A stretch of DNA of 64,000 bases from Strigamia acuminata (lineage: Eukaryota > Arthropoda > Chilopoda > Geophilomorpha > Linotaeniidae), in the NCBI GenBank assembly GCA_949358305.1, contig CASHSZ010000007.1:186001-250000 (forward strand). Reading direction: 5' to 3'. The first letter of the stretch is position 1. The number at the start of each line of letters is the position of its first letter. Below are positions 1-9,551 of this stretch, piece after piece. The notes beneath the pieces are model-generated. The model was not told the origin of the DNA and did not search any database. It worked only from the letters and a program-made list of their open reading frames with translations. The position numbers and the translations under genes were made by a program.

Positions 1-1
1 G

Positions 2-1771
2 TTGCTTGCGTCTATTGGCAGAGCGCGGTTCTTCAGTACGCTTGACCTCAGGCAAGCGTATCTGCAAATTCCGCTATCAGAGAGGTCTGCTGTTATTGCG
101 GCTGTGAACACCCCAAAAGGCCTTATGGCCGTTACCAGGCTCCCGTTTGGGACCATGCCATCCGCTGGGATTTTCCAGCGGATTATTATTTCAGTCCTGG
201 ACGGGGTGCCCCGCATCTTCGTCTACTTGGACGACATTCTTGTCGCAACGTGGGATTTACCAGAACATTTGTGGGTTTTGGAGCAGATTTTTCGTAGATT
301 GGCTGATAGGGGTTTACACCTGGCTAGGGAAAAATGTTTGTTTTGTGAGAGTGGCCTAAATTTTTTGGGTTTCTCAATTAGTCAGAAGGGGGTCAGACCA
401 ATCTCGTCAAAAGTTGAGGCAGTTTTGGCAATCCCACCTCCTGTTGACGTGAAGCAGCTTAGAACATTTTTAGGGATGGTGGCGTTTTACGCCGTGTTCA
501 TTGAACACTTGGCCGACAAGGCGACCCCGCTGTACGAACTATTGTGTGCGGAGGCAACTTGGGTCTGGAACCAGCGCAGGCAGCAGGCATTTGACGGGAT
601 CAAACGAGCTTTAACGTCCGCTCCCATTTTGACGTACTATGATCTTCATCGTCCGCTGGTGATCGCCGCGGACGCGTCCCCTTATGGGGTAGGGGCGGTC
701 TTGGCCCACGTTGACAAACTGGAAAGAGAACATCCAGTTGCTTTTGCCTCGAGATCCCTCAGCCGTGCCGAGAGTAACTATGCGCACATCGAGAAGGAGG
801 CGCTGTCGGTTGTATTCGCGGTGAAAAAGTTCCATATATACCTTATGGGCAGGGAGTTCACCATCTACACCGACCATAAGCCCTTGTTGGGCATTTTGGG
901 GTCTGACCGACCAATTCCGTTGGTGGTCAGCCCCAGAATGCTCCGTTGGGCCCTCCTTTTGTCAGCTTACTCTTATGTGTTGCGGTATCGCAGGGGAGCC
1001 GACAATTCTAATGCTGATGTCCTCAGCAGATTCCCTTGCGATCCGGCGCCAGCTGAGGTTGATGACCGACCGGTATTTTTGGTCGAGATGGAGGGGGAGA
1101 ACTTGTTGACAGCGGTGGAAGTCGCGAAGGCGACGGCAGTCGACACAGAGTTGACTGTGGTGGTTGCTGCGGTCCGTGGAGGAGATTTTGCCTCGCTTGC
1201 AGGTCGCCCTGAGTTGGCTGTTTATGCCAACCGTTTCGAGGAACTTTCACTTATGGCGGGAGTCCTCTTGTGGGGGGCTAGAGTGGTGGTACCTGGGGCC
1301 TTGCAGCCTAGGATGCTGCGGCTCCTTCATGAAGGCCATCCCGGCATTGTGGCCATGAAAAAGAGGGCCCGCAGTGCCGTGTGGTGGGCGGGAATTACCC
1401 CGCAAATCATTAACTTCGTGCAGAAGTGCGTCATCTGCGCGCAAAGCAGACCTTTGCCGCCACACGCACTGCCTATTTCATGGCCGCGTGCCGAGGAGCC
1501 GTGGGCCCGTGTGCACATCGACTACGCCGGTCCCATTCAGTCCCAGATGGTTTTAGTGTTGGTTGACGCCTACTCTGGATGGATCGAGGCGAGGGCGACG
1601 CGAACGGCCACTTCAGCGACCACAATTTCGATTCTCAGGCGTGTGTTTAGTACTTTTGGGCTCCCGCACCTTTTGGTCAGCGATAACGGAGCCCAGTTCA
1701 CGTCTGCAGAGTTTGCCAGTTTTTTGAGGAGAAATGGGGTCGACCATATGTTTTCCCCCCCATACCACGTG
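2..1771 (+). CDS. pol: M1a pol, part 1: RT, RNase H, integrase first half (open at window edge)
   Basis: The frame is open from the first bases of the window, so the true start lies upstream. It copies element RNA into DNA and integrates it. Visible in order: RT palm with LPFGTMPSA and the catalytic YLDD near residue 77; RNase H with ADASPYG, HIEKEAL, TDHKPLL and NADVLSRFP; the integrase zinc finger HEGHPG followed by CVICAQ; and the first two catalytic Asp in HIDYAGP and VSDNGAQF. The frame is cut at 1769 by Cop-A and closes two bases later at a TAG inside the Cop-A LTR. The third catalytic residue lies across the insert at about 8010. Confidence 0.93.
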
Positions 1772-2615
1772 TAGGACATTCACATAAATAATAATAAGTT
1801 GCAGTGGAAACGATTCGGTAACCGCAAATGTCCTATCCTAATAATAACGGGCGACGAAGAATTCGGCTTCCCAACGACGCGCGTATCGCAAACTCGTGTA
1901 CGTCGTCGTTGCGTCTCGTTCCGTTCACGACGCGCGAACCGGCAATAAATTTATCGGAAATATTAACGAATTGTATTGAAAATAAATGTACTCACATGTG
2001 TTAATGTATTATTAACACATTAGTCCTTAATTGAAATGTAAAGTTGAATACCAAATCCAATTATGATGTCCAAACACAATTCCAACTTCTCACTTATCAT
2101 CAAAGTATATTGCAAACATGTAGTTGTATAGGTGACTCAAAAGTAGGTGAAGTTGGATTAAATAACCCTAATTTCCATGCATGTATAATGAGGTGGAAGA
2201 CAGAATTAAACACACGGTGTAGTCGGTTGAAAAACATAAAAGTGAGTGAAGTTTTATTCACATGCTCAAAAACTTATGTACAAAGAATAAATCATTTAGT
2301 TTACATGAAATAATATAAACACAGAACTAATCTTGCAATGTGATGATGTCAGCATTGTCACATCATCACCTAAGACTAATATAACATGAGGACGGTCGTA
2401 CATTACGTATGGCGCCCTCACGTGGCAAATAAGTAACAAATCTAACATCACACATAATATCGGAATCAATTATTATTACAGACATTTGTATTTCGAGTTT
2501 AAACACAACATTCAACATAAAATATTCTTATTATATGCACAATATTTTCCGATATAAAATGACATTTTTAATTGAACAGTTACATTAACGTGTAACATTG
2601 ACACATAACACAACA
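1770..2615 (-). repeat. Cop-A 3' LTR
   Basis: 846 bp, apparently the same as 7139-7984. It holds no real gene: the 89-codon frame at 2044-2313 is on the wrong strand and recurs only because the LTR does. A perfect 10-bp inverted repeat with a 10-base loop lies at 2340-2369. Confidence 0.96.
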
Positions 2616-2630
2616 ATCACCTCCTTAAAT
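2616..2630 (-). promoter_or_regulatory. Cop-A polypurine tract
   Basis: On the minus strand AAGGAGGTGAT directly precedes the 3' LTR, the position where plus-strand DNA synthesis is primed. Confidence 0.75.
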
Positions 2631-2650
2631 GTTACACGTTATGTCTTGAT

Positions 2651-5600
2651 TCAAACATCCAACATATCTGCACACAAGTCTTTTAACCGGTCCTGAGGCA
2701 GCCACTTTGTGAACAAATCCGCTAAATTCCATTTTGTCGGAATTTTCTCAATTGAGAAATACTCTTTCTCGAACCAGTCTCTTAAGAAGCAATAGCGTAT
2801 TCGGATATGTTTAGTTTTAGAATTTTCAAGATCATTTTCCACAAATTGTATCGATGACAACGAATCCGAATACACTACTGGCATATTAATATAATCAAAA
2901 AGCACACAACTTTCGAATATGCTGGACAGCCAATATCCTTCCTGGACGGCGTGAACTAGTGCCAAATATTCCGCTTCCATCGTACTGCACGCCACAGAAC
3001 TTTGTTTCCGACAACCCCAACTAATGAGGGCGTCGCCCATAAACAATGCAAACCCCCCAAAACTCTTGCAGTGATGGAGATCCGTCGCCCAGGAAGCATC
3101 CGTGTAAATGCGCAAATCCGTATTAACGCATTTTGATAAGTTAACACAATAATTTTTAGTGTTCACAACGTATTGAGCAATTTGTACAAGAGCCTTGACG
3201 TGTTTTTGTGTGTAGCTTGTGTTAAATTGGGACATGTATATTGTGGAATATAAGATGTCCGGCCTTGTCCTGGACGCGAGGAACATCAGACTCCCAACCA
3301 GCGATCGATATGGGAAGTCTGAGTCTGGATCAACTTCTTTAACATTGTGATTAAACGTTGACCCAGCTGCAATGGGAACTCTCACTTTTGTATTTTCAGT
3401 CAAGTTGAATTTCACAGCCAACTTATCAATGAAATGCTTCTGGTGGAGGCATACCTTCCCATTCTCACGATAAAATTTCACACCTAGCAATTTTGTGATC
3501 CGACCCAAGTTCACAATATTGAATTTTTGTTTGATGAGGTTAATTAGGGCGCTCTGGGTTTCCACGTCTTTTGCAAACAATATCATGTCGTCCACGTATA
3601 TCAAGAGGACGGCACTGCGATCAAAAGTGTAAACGCAATTGCATCCAATCACTTTGGTGAAACCCAAATCCAGCAGACTAGTATTTAACTCCTCGAACCA
3701 CATCCTGCCGGATTGGTGTAATCCGTACAATGATTTGTACAGGAGCCAAACATTGTCTATGCCAGGTGTTTCGAAACCCTGCGGGATTTCCATGTGGATT
3801 GGGCGGTCCAACTTGCCGTACAAGTACGCGCATTTCACGTCCAAATGGGCGTCCACCCAACCACGCAAGATCACCAATAGGCAGAAGAACAATCGAATTA
3901 ATGTAAAATTTACGACTGACGAAAACACTTCTGTGTAATCAACCCCTTGTGTCTGCCTAAAACCTTGTGCTACAATTCTCGCACGATATCTGACGATATT
4001 CCCATCTTCGTCTGGTTTCAACTTGTAAACCCACTTGTGCCCCAAGACCTTTGCCTTTGGTCGCGGCACCTCCTCGTACACTTCTCTTTCTTGTAATGTT
4101 TCAATCTCCTCTTCCATCGCCTCTCTCCATTCTTTTGATTGAGGCGAGGAAGTCGCCTCCTCGTACGTTTTGGGCTGCGTGATAGCACAATACACGCTGA
4201 TGGGAGGCGTCGTTGCTGTGAGGACCGTTTCCATTGGTTCCTCATCGGAAGATTGTTCGATTGTATTGATTGGCTCCTTCACGGGGGTGAAATCGAATTT
4301 TAAAGGGTTGTAGAAAATTCTATTCCCCCTGCAGAAAGCCTCGACTTCCTTCTTTGTCTTCAACGGCCCTGTCCCATCTGGTGCGTAAAACAGCACATCA
4401 ATTCTCCCAGCTGTAACACCTCCTTGCCTGGTCACTTGCTCCCTATCCCACCCATCTGCATCTGTGGTTCGAGTGGCAATTCTAGGTTTCTTGGCTTTTG
4501 CCCCACCCTGGACTGGCTGTGTGGGGATAGGCGCTTGGGCTATTGGTCCCACTTGTGGTGGAACGTGCGCGAGAGGTGCTGGGACTTTACGTATTACGGG
4601 AGGCGAACCCGGTGGTGTAGCTGGCGGTGTCGTCTCATGGAATTCTTGCTGGTACAACCCGCTCTCATCTGAATCGTAGCCATTTGCCTCCAAATCTGGT
4701 TGTTGGACATTTGTGTCCGCAGCATCAAAGGACTTCCAGTCCCTGGACTCATCAATAATCAAATGTTTCGTCTCGACTACTTCATTTGTTGCGGGATTCC
4801 ATACTCTATATCCCCTTGTAGTGAATGCATACCCAACTAGTATGCCCTTCCATGCTCTTGAGTCGAGTTTGCTGTCTCTTTTGGGTTTGGGTATATGTAC
4901 GAAACATAACGAGCCAATTGCACGTAAATGCTTCACTGCCATGCTTCTCTGTCTGAATTTAATGTAAGGAATTTGTCCCTTTGCAAATAAATGTGGATAT
5001 CTGTTCTTTAAATAAATGTAGCTGACAGCCAATTCTGCCCACAAAATCCACGGCAAATTTGTATCCTCAATTATTGCGCGCACATTGTTTAATATTGAGC
5101 GGTTTAATCGCTCCGCAATGCCGTTCATTTGTGCTGAGTACGGGTTTGTTCTTTGGGCACCAATGCCCTTTTGTTGCAGAAAAGAATCAAATTCCTTGCT
5201 GCAAAACTCCCCACCCCGGTCCGTTCTGATTTCATGCACCTTTCCATTCGAACGGCGCTCAACGCGCGCCAAGAACGTTTTGAAAATTGGAAAAGCCTCG
5301 TCCTTCGTTTTCATAGGATAAACCCACGAGAATCGCGTTGCATCATCCACAATGCACAACAAATAACGTGCACCACCCAGTGATGTTGTGGGGTTGGGCC
5401 CCCACACGTCTAAATGCAACAATTCAAGCGGTTCCCCACGCTCGCGATCATCTCTAACTTTGTAATTGGCACGGGTTGATTTTGCAATCCTGCATGAATC
5501 GCACGCAAAATTATTTAGATTTCCTGTGAAATCTAATCCCGTGGTCTCCTCACTTTTCAACAACGTGGCTAGCCCCTGAACATGCATGTGGGCAAAACGC

Positions 5601-7072
5601 TTATGCCACGTGTCAACAGAAACTGCAAAACTTTGCACAACAGGTGCAGGTCGTTTTAAAACAATTGGATAACTTGGGCTCTTGCTCTGTAATTGCTCAA
5701 TTCGTTTTACAACATTTTGTTCAATCAACGGTAAAACCTGGGTAACATTTTGTGAAATTGAATTAGCAATGGTATTTGACACATTTTGATTCATTTGAAC
5801 CTGGCCTTGGACACGATACAATCCATCTGTCTGCCTGTTCGCTAACAATAAACACTCTTTGTTGTTTTGTAAATACACTTTTAACACACCATTGTAAATG
5901 TGTTGATTGAACCCTGCTTCATCAATTTTAGCACTCGAAATTAAATTGCGTTTGAAACCCTCGACAAAATATACATTTATTAAGTCCACATGGTTGTGGA
6001 TTCCATTCGCAAATGTGCTGATATTTACAGCACCACAGCCAGTAATACTAGCTGTGCCCTGGCCCAATTGTAATTTGGTTGGAGGTAATGACTTGAAAGT
6101 CTGAAAATATTCCAATTTTCCACATACATGGTCTGATGCGCCGGAATCCACAAACCATGCGTCCTCATCACAGACTTTTTCAATGGATTTCGATACACTT
6201 TCCCCCAAAAATGATGCATAAAAGGCTCCACGTAATCCTTTGCCTCGTTGGGGCTGTCCGCGCCCTTTGCCACGTCCACGAGTGTTGTCCTGTTGTTTTG
6301 TATTTGGCATTTGACAATTCCGTGCAATATGTCCCTTTTCGTGGCAATTGTAACAAAGAATATTTGAAAAATTGTTCTTACCGCCTTTGTTGTCTTGTTT
6401 CCTCGATCCTGATTGATTGTTGGAAGCACTGACACTGAGAGCACTGGATTCCGTTGTTGGAGAACTCGTTCCTGTCGTGTATCGACGTCGCGCACTCTCG
6501 GCAAGCAATGCCTCGGAAACTTTATCAAACGTGAAGTCCCCGTCACTCCACTGGTAAATAGCCTGCACTTGATGTTCGTAGTCTTTACGAATTCTATTTA
6601 TTAAAGTGTAGGCTTTTACTTTGTCATTCGGCTCTTGTTTTATTGATTTCAATTCGTCCGCCGCTAATTCGACACGTGTGATGAACGTATCGACTTCCTC
6701 TTTATCGCCGCAACGAATCGTGTAAAAATCCTCGAGAATCTTTGCATTTCTCGCGACTGACGTGGGTTCGTGAAGCTTTTTGAGGTAATCCCACACCTCT
6801 TTCGATGTATCCAGCTTTAACAGCGACGGTTTCAATCTGGTCGCGACGCTGTTGCATAAAATCCCACGCGCACGGGCTTTCCGCTTCTCGTATTTTGCCA
6901 AGTCCGTTGCCGACGTTCCATCCGGCGGTGCCTTAATAGTTCCGTCGTGGAAACCCCATAAATTGAGCTCTTGCAATAACAGCTGAACGTCCACCTTCCA
7001 TGACTCGTAATTCGTTTTATCCAACGGCGCGATTCCCGCAGCCGCCGACGCTGAATTTCCTTTCGACGCCAT
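2651..7072 (-). CDS. gag-pol: Cop-A gag-pol polyprotein, 1473 aa, intact
   Basis: A single frame without stops, the full length expected for copia. Order (copia type, integrase before RT): Gag capsid region; zinc knuckle CYNCHEKGHIARNC near residue 240; protease VDSGASDH near 305; integrase zinc finger from WHKRFAHMH near 484; integrase core LHLDVWGP near 552, RTDRGGEF near 614 and NGIAERLNR near 650; an acidic and proline-containing linker; RT with YVDDM near 1160; RNase H with DASWA and a KTKHI motif at the end. The start at 7072 leaves a leader of only 66 bases after the LTR. Catalytic residues are all present, so this copy may be active. The stop is TGA. Confidence 0.97.
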   Translation of the reverse strand: MASKGNSASAAAGIAPLDKTNYESWKVDVQLLLQELNLWGFHDGTIKAPPDGTSATDLAKYEKRKARARGILCNSVATRLKPSLLKLDTSKEVWDYLKKLHEPTSVARNAKILEDFYTIRCGDKEEVDTFITRVELAADELKSIKQEPNDKVKAYTLINRIRKDYEHQVQAIYQWSDGDFTFDKVSEALLAESARRRYTTGTSSPTTESSALSVSASNNQSGSRKQDNKGGKNNFSNILCYNCHEKGHIARNCQMPNTKQQDNTRGRGKGRGQPQRGKGLRGAFYASFLGESVSKSIEKVCDEDAWFVDSGASDHVCGKLEYFQTFKSLPPTKLQLGQGTASITGCGAVNISTFANGIHNHVDLINVYFVEGFKRNLISSAKIDEAGFNQHIYNGVLKVYLQNNKECLLLANRQTDGLYRVQGQVQMNQNVSNTIANSISQNVTQVLPLIEQNVVKRIEQLQSKSPSYPIVLKRPAPVVQSFAVSVDTWHKRFAHMHVQGLATLLKSEETTGLDFTGNLNNFACDSCRIAKSTRANYKVRDDRERGEPLELLHLDVWGPNPTTSLGGARYLLCIVDDATRFSWVYPMKTKDEAFPIFKTFLARVERRSNGKVHEIRTDRGGEFCSKEFDSFLQQKGIGAQRTNPYSAQMNGIAERLNRSILNNVRAIIEDTNLPWILWAELAVSYIYLKNRYPHLFAKGQIPYIKFRQRSMAVKHLRAIGSLCFVHIPKPKRDSKLDSRAWKGILVGYAFTTRGYRVWNPATNEVVETKHLIIDESRDWKSFDAADTNVQQPDLEANGYDSDESGLYQQEFHETTPPATPPGSPPVIRKVPAPLAHVPPQVGPIAQAPIPTQPVQGGAKAKKPRIATRTTDADGWDREQVTRQGGVTAGRIDVLFYAPDGTGPLKTKKEVEAFCRGNRIFYNPLKFDFTPVKEPINTIEQSSDEEPMETVLTATTPPISVYCAITQPKTYEEATSSPQSKEWREAMEEEIETLQEREVYEEVPRPKAKVLGHKWVYKLKPDEDGNIVRYRARIVAQGFRQTQGVDYTEVFSSVVNFTLIRLFFCLLVILRGWVDAHLDVKCAYLYGKLDRPIHMEIPQGFETPGIDNVWLLYKSLYGLHQSGRMWFEELNTSLLDLGFTKVIGCNCVYTFDRSAVLLIYVDDMILFAKDVETQSALINLIKQKFNIVNLGRITKLLGVKFYRENGKVCLHQKHFIDKLAVKFNLTENTKVRVPIAAGSTFNHNVKEVDPDSDFPYRSLVGSLMFLASRTRPDILYSTIYMSQFNTSYTQKHVKALVQIAQYVVNTKNYCVNLSKCVNTDLRIYTDASWATDLHHCKSFGGFALFMGDALISWGCRKQSSVACSTMEAEYLALVHAVQEGYWLSSIFESCVLFDYINMPVVYSDSLSSIQFVENDLENSKTKHIRIRYCFLRDWFEKEYFSIEKIPTKWNLADLFTKWLPQDRLKDLCADMLDV

Positions 7073-7120
7073 TTTCTCGCTGAATGGTCGCTAATTTCCG
7101 TCGATTTCGGGTTTTAGCAG

Positions 7121-7138
7121 AACCACCCTCTGCTACCA
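7121..7138 (-). promoter_or_regulatory. Cop-A primer binding site, initiator tRNA-Met
   Basis: Directly next to the 5' LTR the minus strand reads TGGTAGCAGAGGGTGGTT, matching the complement of the animal initiator tRNA-Met 3' end at 17 of 18 positions as I recall that tRNA. Confidence 0.88.
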
Positions 7139-7984
7139 TGTAGGACATTCACATAAATAATAATAAGTTGCAGTGGAAACGATTCGGTAACCGCAAATGT
7201 CCTATCCTAATAATAACGGGCGACGAAGAATTCGGCTTCCCAACGACGCGCGTATCGCAAACTCGTGTACGTCGTCGTTGCGTCTCGTTCCGTTCACGAC
7301 GCGCGAACCGGCAATAAATTTATCGGAAATATTAACGAATTGTATTGAAAATAAATGTACTCACATGTGTTAATGTATTATTAACACATTAGTCCTTAAT
7401 TGAAATGTAAAGTTGAATACCAAATCCAATTATGATGTCCAAACACAATTCCAACTTCTCACTTATCATCAAAGTATATTGCAAACATGTAGTTGTATAG
7501 GTGACTCAAAAGTAGGTGAAGTTGGATTAAATAACCCTAATTTCCATGCATGTATAATGAGGTGGAAGACAGAATTAAACACACGGTGTAGTCGGTTGAA
7601 AAACATAAAAGTGAGTGAAGTTTTATTCACATGCTCAAAAACTTATGTACAAAGAATAAATCATTTAGTTTACATGAAATAATATAAACACAGAACTAAT
7701 CTTGCAATGTGATGATGTCAGCATTGTCACATCATCACCTAAGACTAATATAACATGAGGACGGTCGTACATTACGTATGGCGCCCTCACGTGGCAAATA
7801 AGTAACAAATCTAACATCACACATAATATCGGAATCAATTATTATTACAGACATTTGTATTTCGAGTTTAAACACAACATTCAACATAAAATATTCTTAT
7901 TATATGCACAATATTTTCCGATATAAAATGACATTTTTAATTGAACAGTTACATTAACGTGTAACATTGACACATAACACAACA
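7139..7984 (-). repeat. Cop-A 5' LTR
   Basis: 846 bp. Promoter and start of transcription should lie here for the minus strand; I could not place a confident TATA box. It ends at the CCACG duplication at 7985-7989. Confidence 0.95.
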
Positions 7985-9107
7985 CCACGCCCAGTCTAAC
8001 GGGCAGGCGGAACGTGCGGTGCGTTGGGTCAAGGACCGTTTAGCAAAGTTCACCAAGGGAGACTTGGAACTGCGCTTGCTCAGACTTATGCTTTATCAAC
8101 ATACGAGCTTCCGCGGACGGGACAATCAGTCGCCAGCGATGCTATTCATTGGGCGACAGCCTTTTACTTTTTTGGATTTGGTAAAACCCAGGTGCGCGGT
8201 GAGTGTGGCGGCTACTAACTCTCGTTTCAGGAACTTTACCGTGGGCGACAGACTATGGTACAAGTCGTTTCCGGCAAGTACCCCGCCGTGGCGGCCGGGG
8301 GTTGTTTTGGAGAGGAGCGGCGAGGTCGTCTATCGCTTGAGGGATGTCCAGACCAACAAGCAAGTGGTCAGACACCTGAACCACGTGAGGAGACGCGATG
8401 CGGCGGACCCGAGCGAAGTGGTGACTTCAGTGCCGGTCGTGGTGCCGGTTACTCCCGAAGGTGGGGGCGAGTTGAGGCTTTACACCTATGCGCCGTTGCC
8501 AGGGACGCCACCCGTCCTGTTGCCCCTAACACCACCAACACCACAGACGCCACCGCAACCTGTTCTCACCCCACCGCAAGTTGTGAGGCTCCCAACACCC
8601 GTGCAGACATCTGTAGGAGCCCAAGTGGTACCAGTGGGCGATCAAGTTCCAGTGCTAGCCCCGGAGGCGCCACCCGCGCCGACGATGGCCGAGGAGGTAG
8701 CGGTCGATCAGCAGATGGAGGAACCCCACCGCGACGCCGTCAACTTGCAACAGAGACCCAGAACGCGCGCGGCCAGGAACATCGAAATTAATTACAAAGA
8801 CCTGTCCTCGGGGGAGGAGGAAGATGACGAGGAGACGGTTTTGGCCAGCTACCGCAATGCACCAGTGGCGAGACTACCCAAACACGGACTAAAAGTCGCT
8901 GAGATGGTCCGGAGGGAGCCCATACAAGATCCAGACCAACCTGGTCCAAGTGGGACGGCGGATCCTTTGGAGAGAGGGGCGCCACGCACCACCTTACCAA
9001 CGAAGAAGACTAGTAAAGGGGCTCCAGAAAAAGCGCAACTCTACAGTAAGGAGGACGCGGAGCGGACTCGCCTGTTGTTGCGCCGGATGGCAGACAAAGA
9101 AAAGTAA
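7985..9107 (+). CDS. pol: M1a pol, part 2: integrase C-terminal half and conserved tail
   Basis: It resumes in phase at the CAC codon 7986-7988. It opens with the last integrase catalytic Glu in SNGQAERAV, then GRQPFTF and a GPY/F-like segment (PPWRPGVVLERSGEVVYRLRD is close to that module). A proline-rich, variable linker of about 110 residues follows, then a conserved tail: an Arg-rich RTRAARNIEINYKDLSSGEE, KHGLKVAEM, DPDQPGPS and the final YSKEDAERTRLLL. The same tail closes M1b, M2a, M3 and MH. It stops with TAA at 9105. Confidence 0.92.
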
Positions 9108-9324
9108 TGATGGAGCCAAATAGTGTTGTTGTGGAAAGGGAAGAAAACTGTTTGAAACTGTATAAAAAGGTCGTTTTTATTTGCAATGAGACAAGAATTG
9201 TAGTTTGTGTTTTCTTGGCTCAAATTGAAAATTGTAAAGTATTTTATTGGAGAAGTTTTAATCATTAGATGTGGCTATTTGGGTTAATTTGAAAAGTGTG
9301 AAATTACAAGTTGTAAACATTGTA

Positions 9325-9336
9325 ACTGGGGAGGAA
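9325..9336 (+). promoter_or_regulatory. M1a polypurine tract
   Basis: ACTGGGGAGGAA lies directly before the 3' LTR. The core GGGGAGGAA is the same in M1b, M2a, M3 and MH. Confidence 0.88.
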
Positions 9337-9549
9337 TGTTAGATTCTGATTATAAATTAACTATTAAGTGTGAATTGACTGTGTTATATGATTGTTGTAA
9401 CAATGTGCCATGGTTGGTGATTGTTTGGAAACTAACCATGGCAACACATATTCTGGAATTCAGTTGTGTACGATGAGTTCATTAAATGAGAGTGAACATG
9501 TTTTCCGTGTCTAAATTAAAGAGTGACATCGAGTTGTAAGAACTCTTCA
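9337..9549 (+). repeat. Family 1 LTR shared by M1a (3') and M1b (5' side)
   Basis: 213 bp, TGTTAG to CTTCA. It follows the M1a purine tract, so it is its 3' LTR, yet M1b coding sequence starts at the very next base. It matches 12194-12406 with roughly ten differences. Confidence 0.94.
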
Positions 9550-9551
9550 GG

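Larger units (their letters stand above)
1770..7984 (-). mobile_element. Cop-A: complete Ty1/copia element
   Basis: 6215 bp with two 846-bp LTRs (7139-7984 is 5', 1770-2615 is 3' for this strand) that begin TGTTG and end TACA on the minus strand. Flanked by the 5-bp duplication CCACG. It has an initiator tRNA-Met primer site, a purine tract and one unbroken gag-pol frame. I saw no difference between the LTRs, so insertion is recent. It sits antisense inside the M1a integrase. Confidence 0.97.
1..9549 (+). mobile_element. M1a: mag-like Ty3/gypsy element, 5' part outside window
   Basis: The element enters the window inside reverse transcriptase and ends with a 3' LTR at 9337-9549. It is split by Cop-A (1770-7984), which duplicated CCACG (1765-1769 and 7985-7989). 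Ignoring Cop-A, the pol frame closes without a shift. Domain order RT, RNase H, integrase is that of Ty3/gypsy. The integrase style (EEPWARVHIDYAGP, VSDNGAQF, QSNGQAERAV) resembles the mag / K02A2.6 group; the clade is inferred. No env-like frame follows integrase. Confidence 0.93.

Noticed and set aside
6025-6546. 173-codon minus-strand frame
   Set aside because: Shadow of Cop-A gag-pol in another frame.
9108-9336. env-like gene after pol in mag-like elements
   Set aside because: About 230 bases or less separate pol from the LTR and hold no frame of note.
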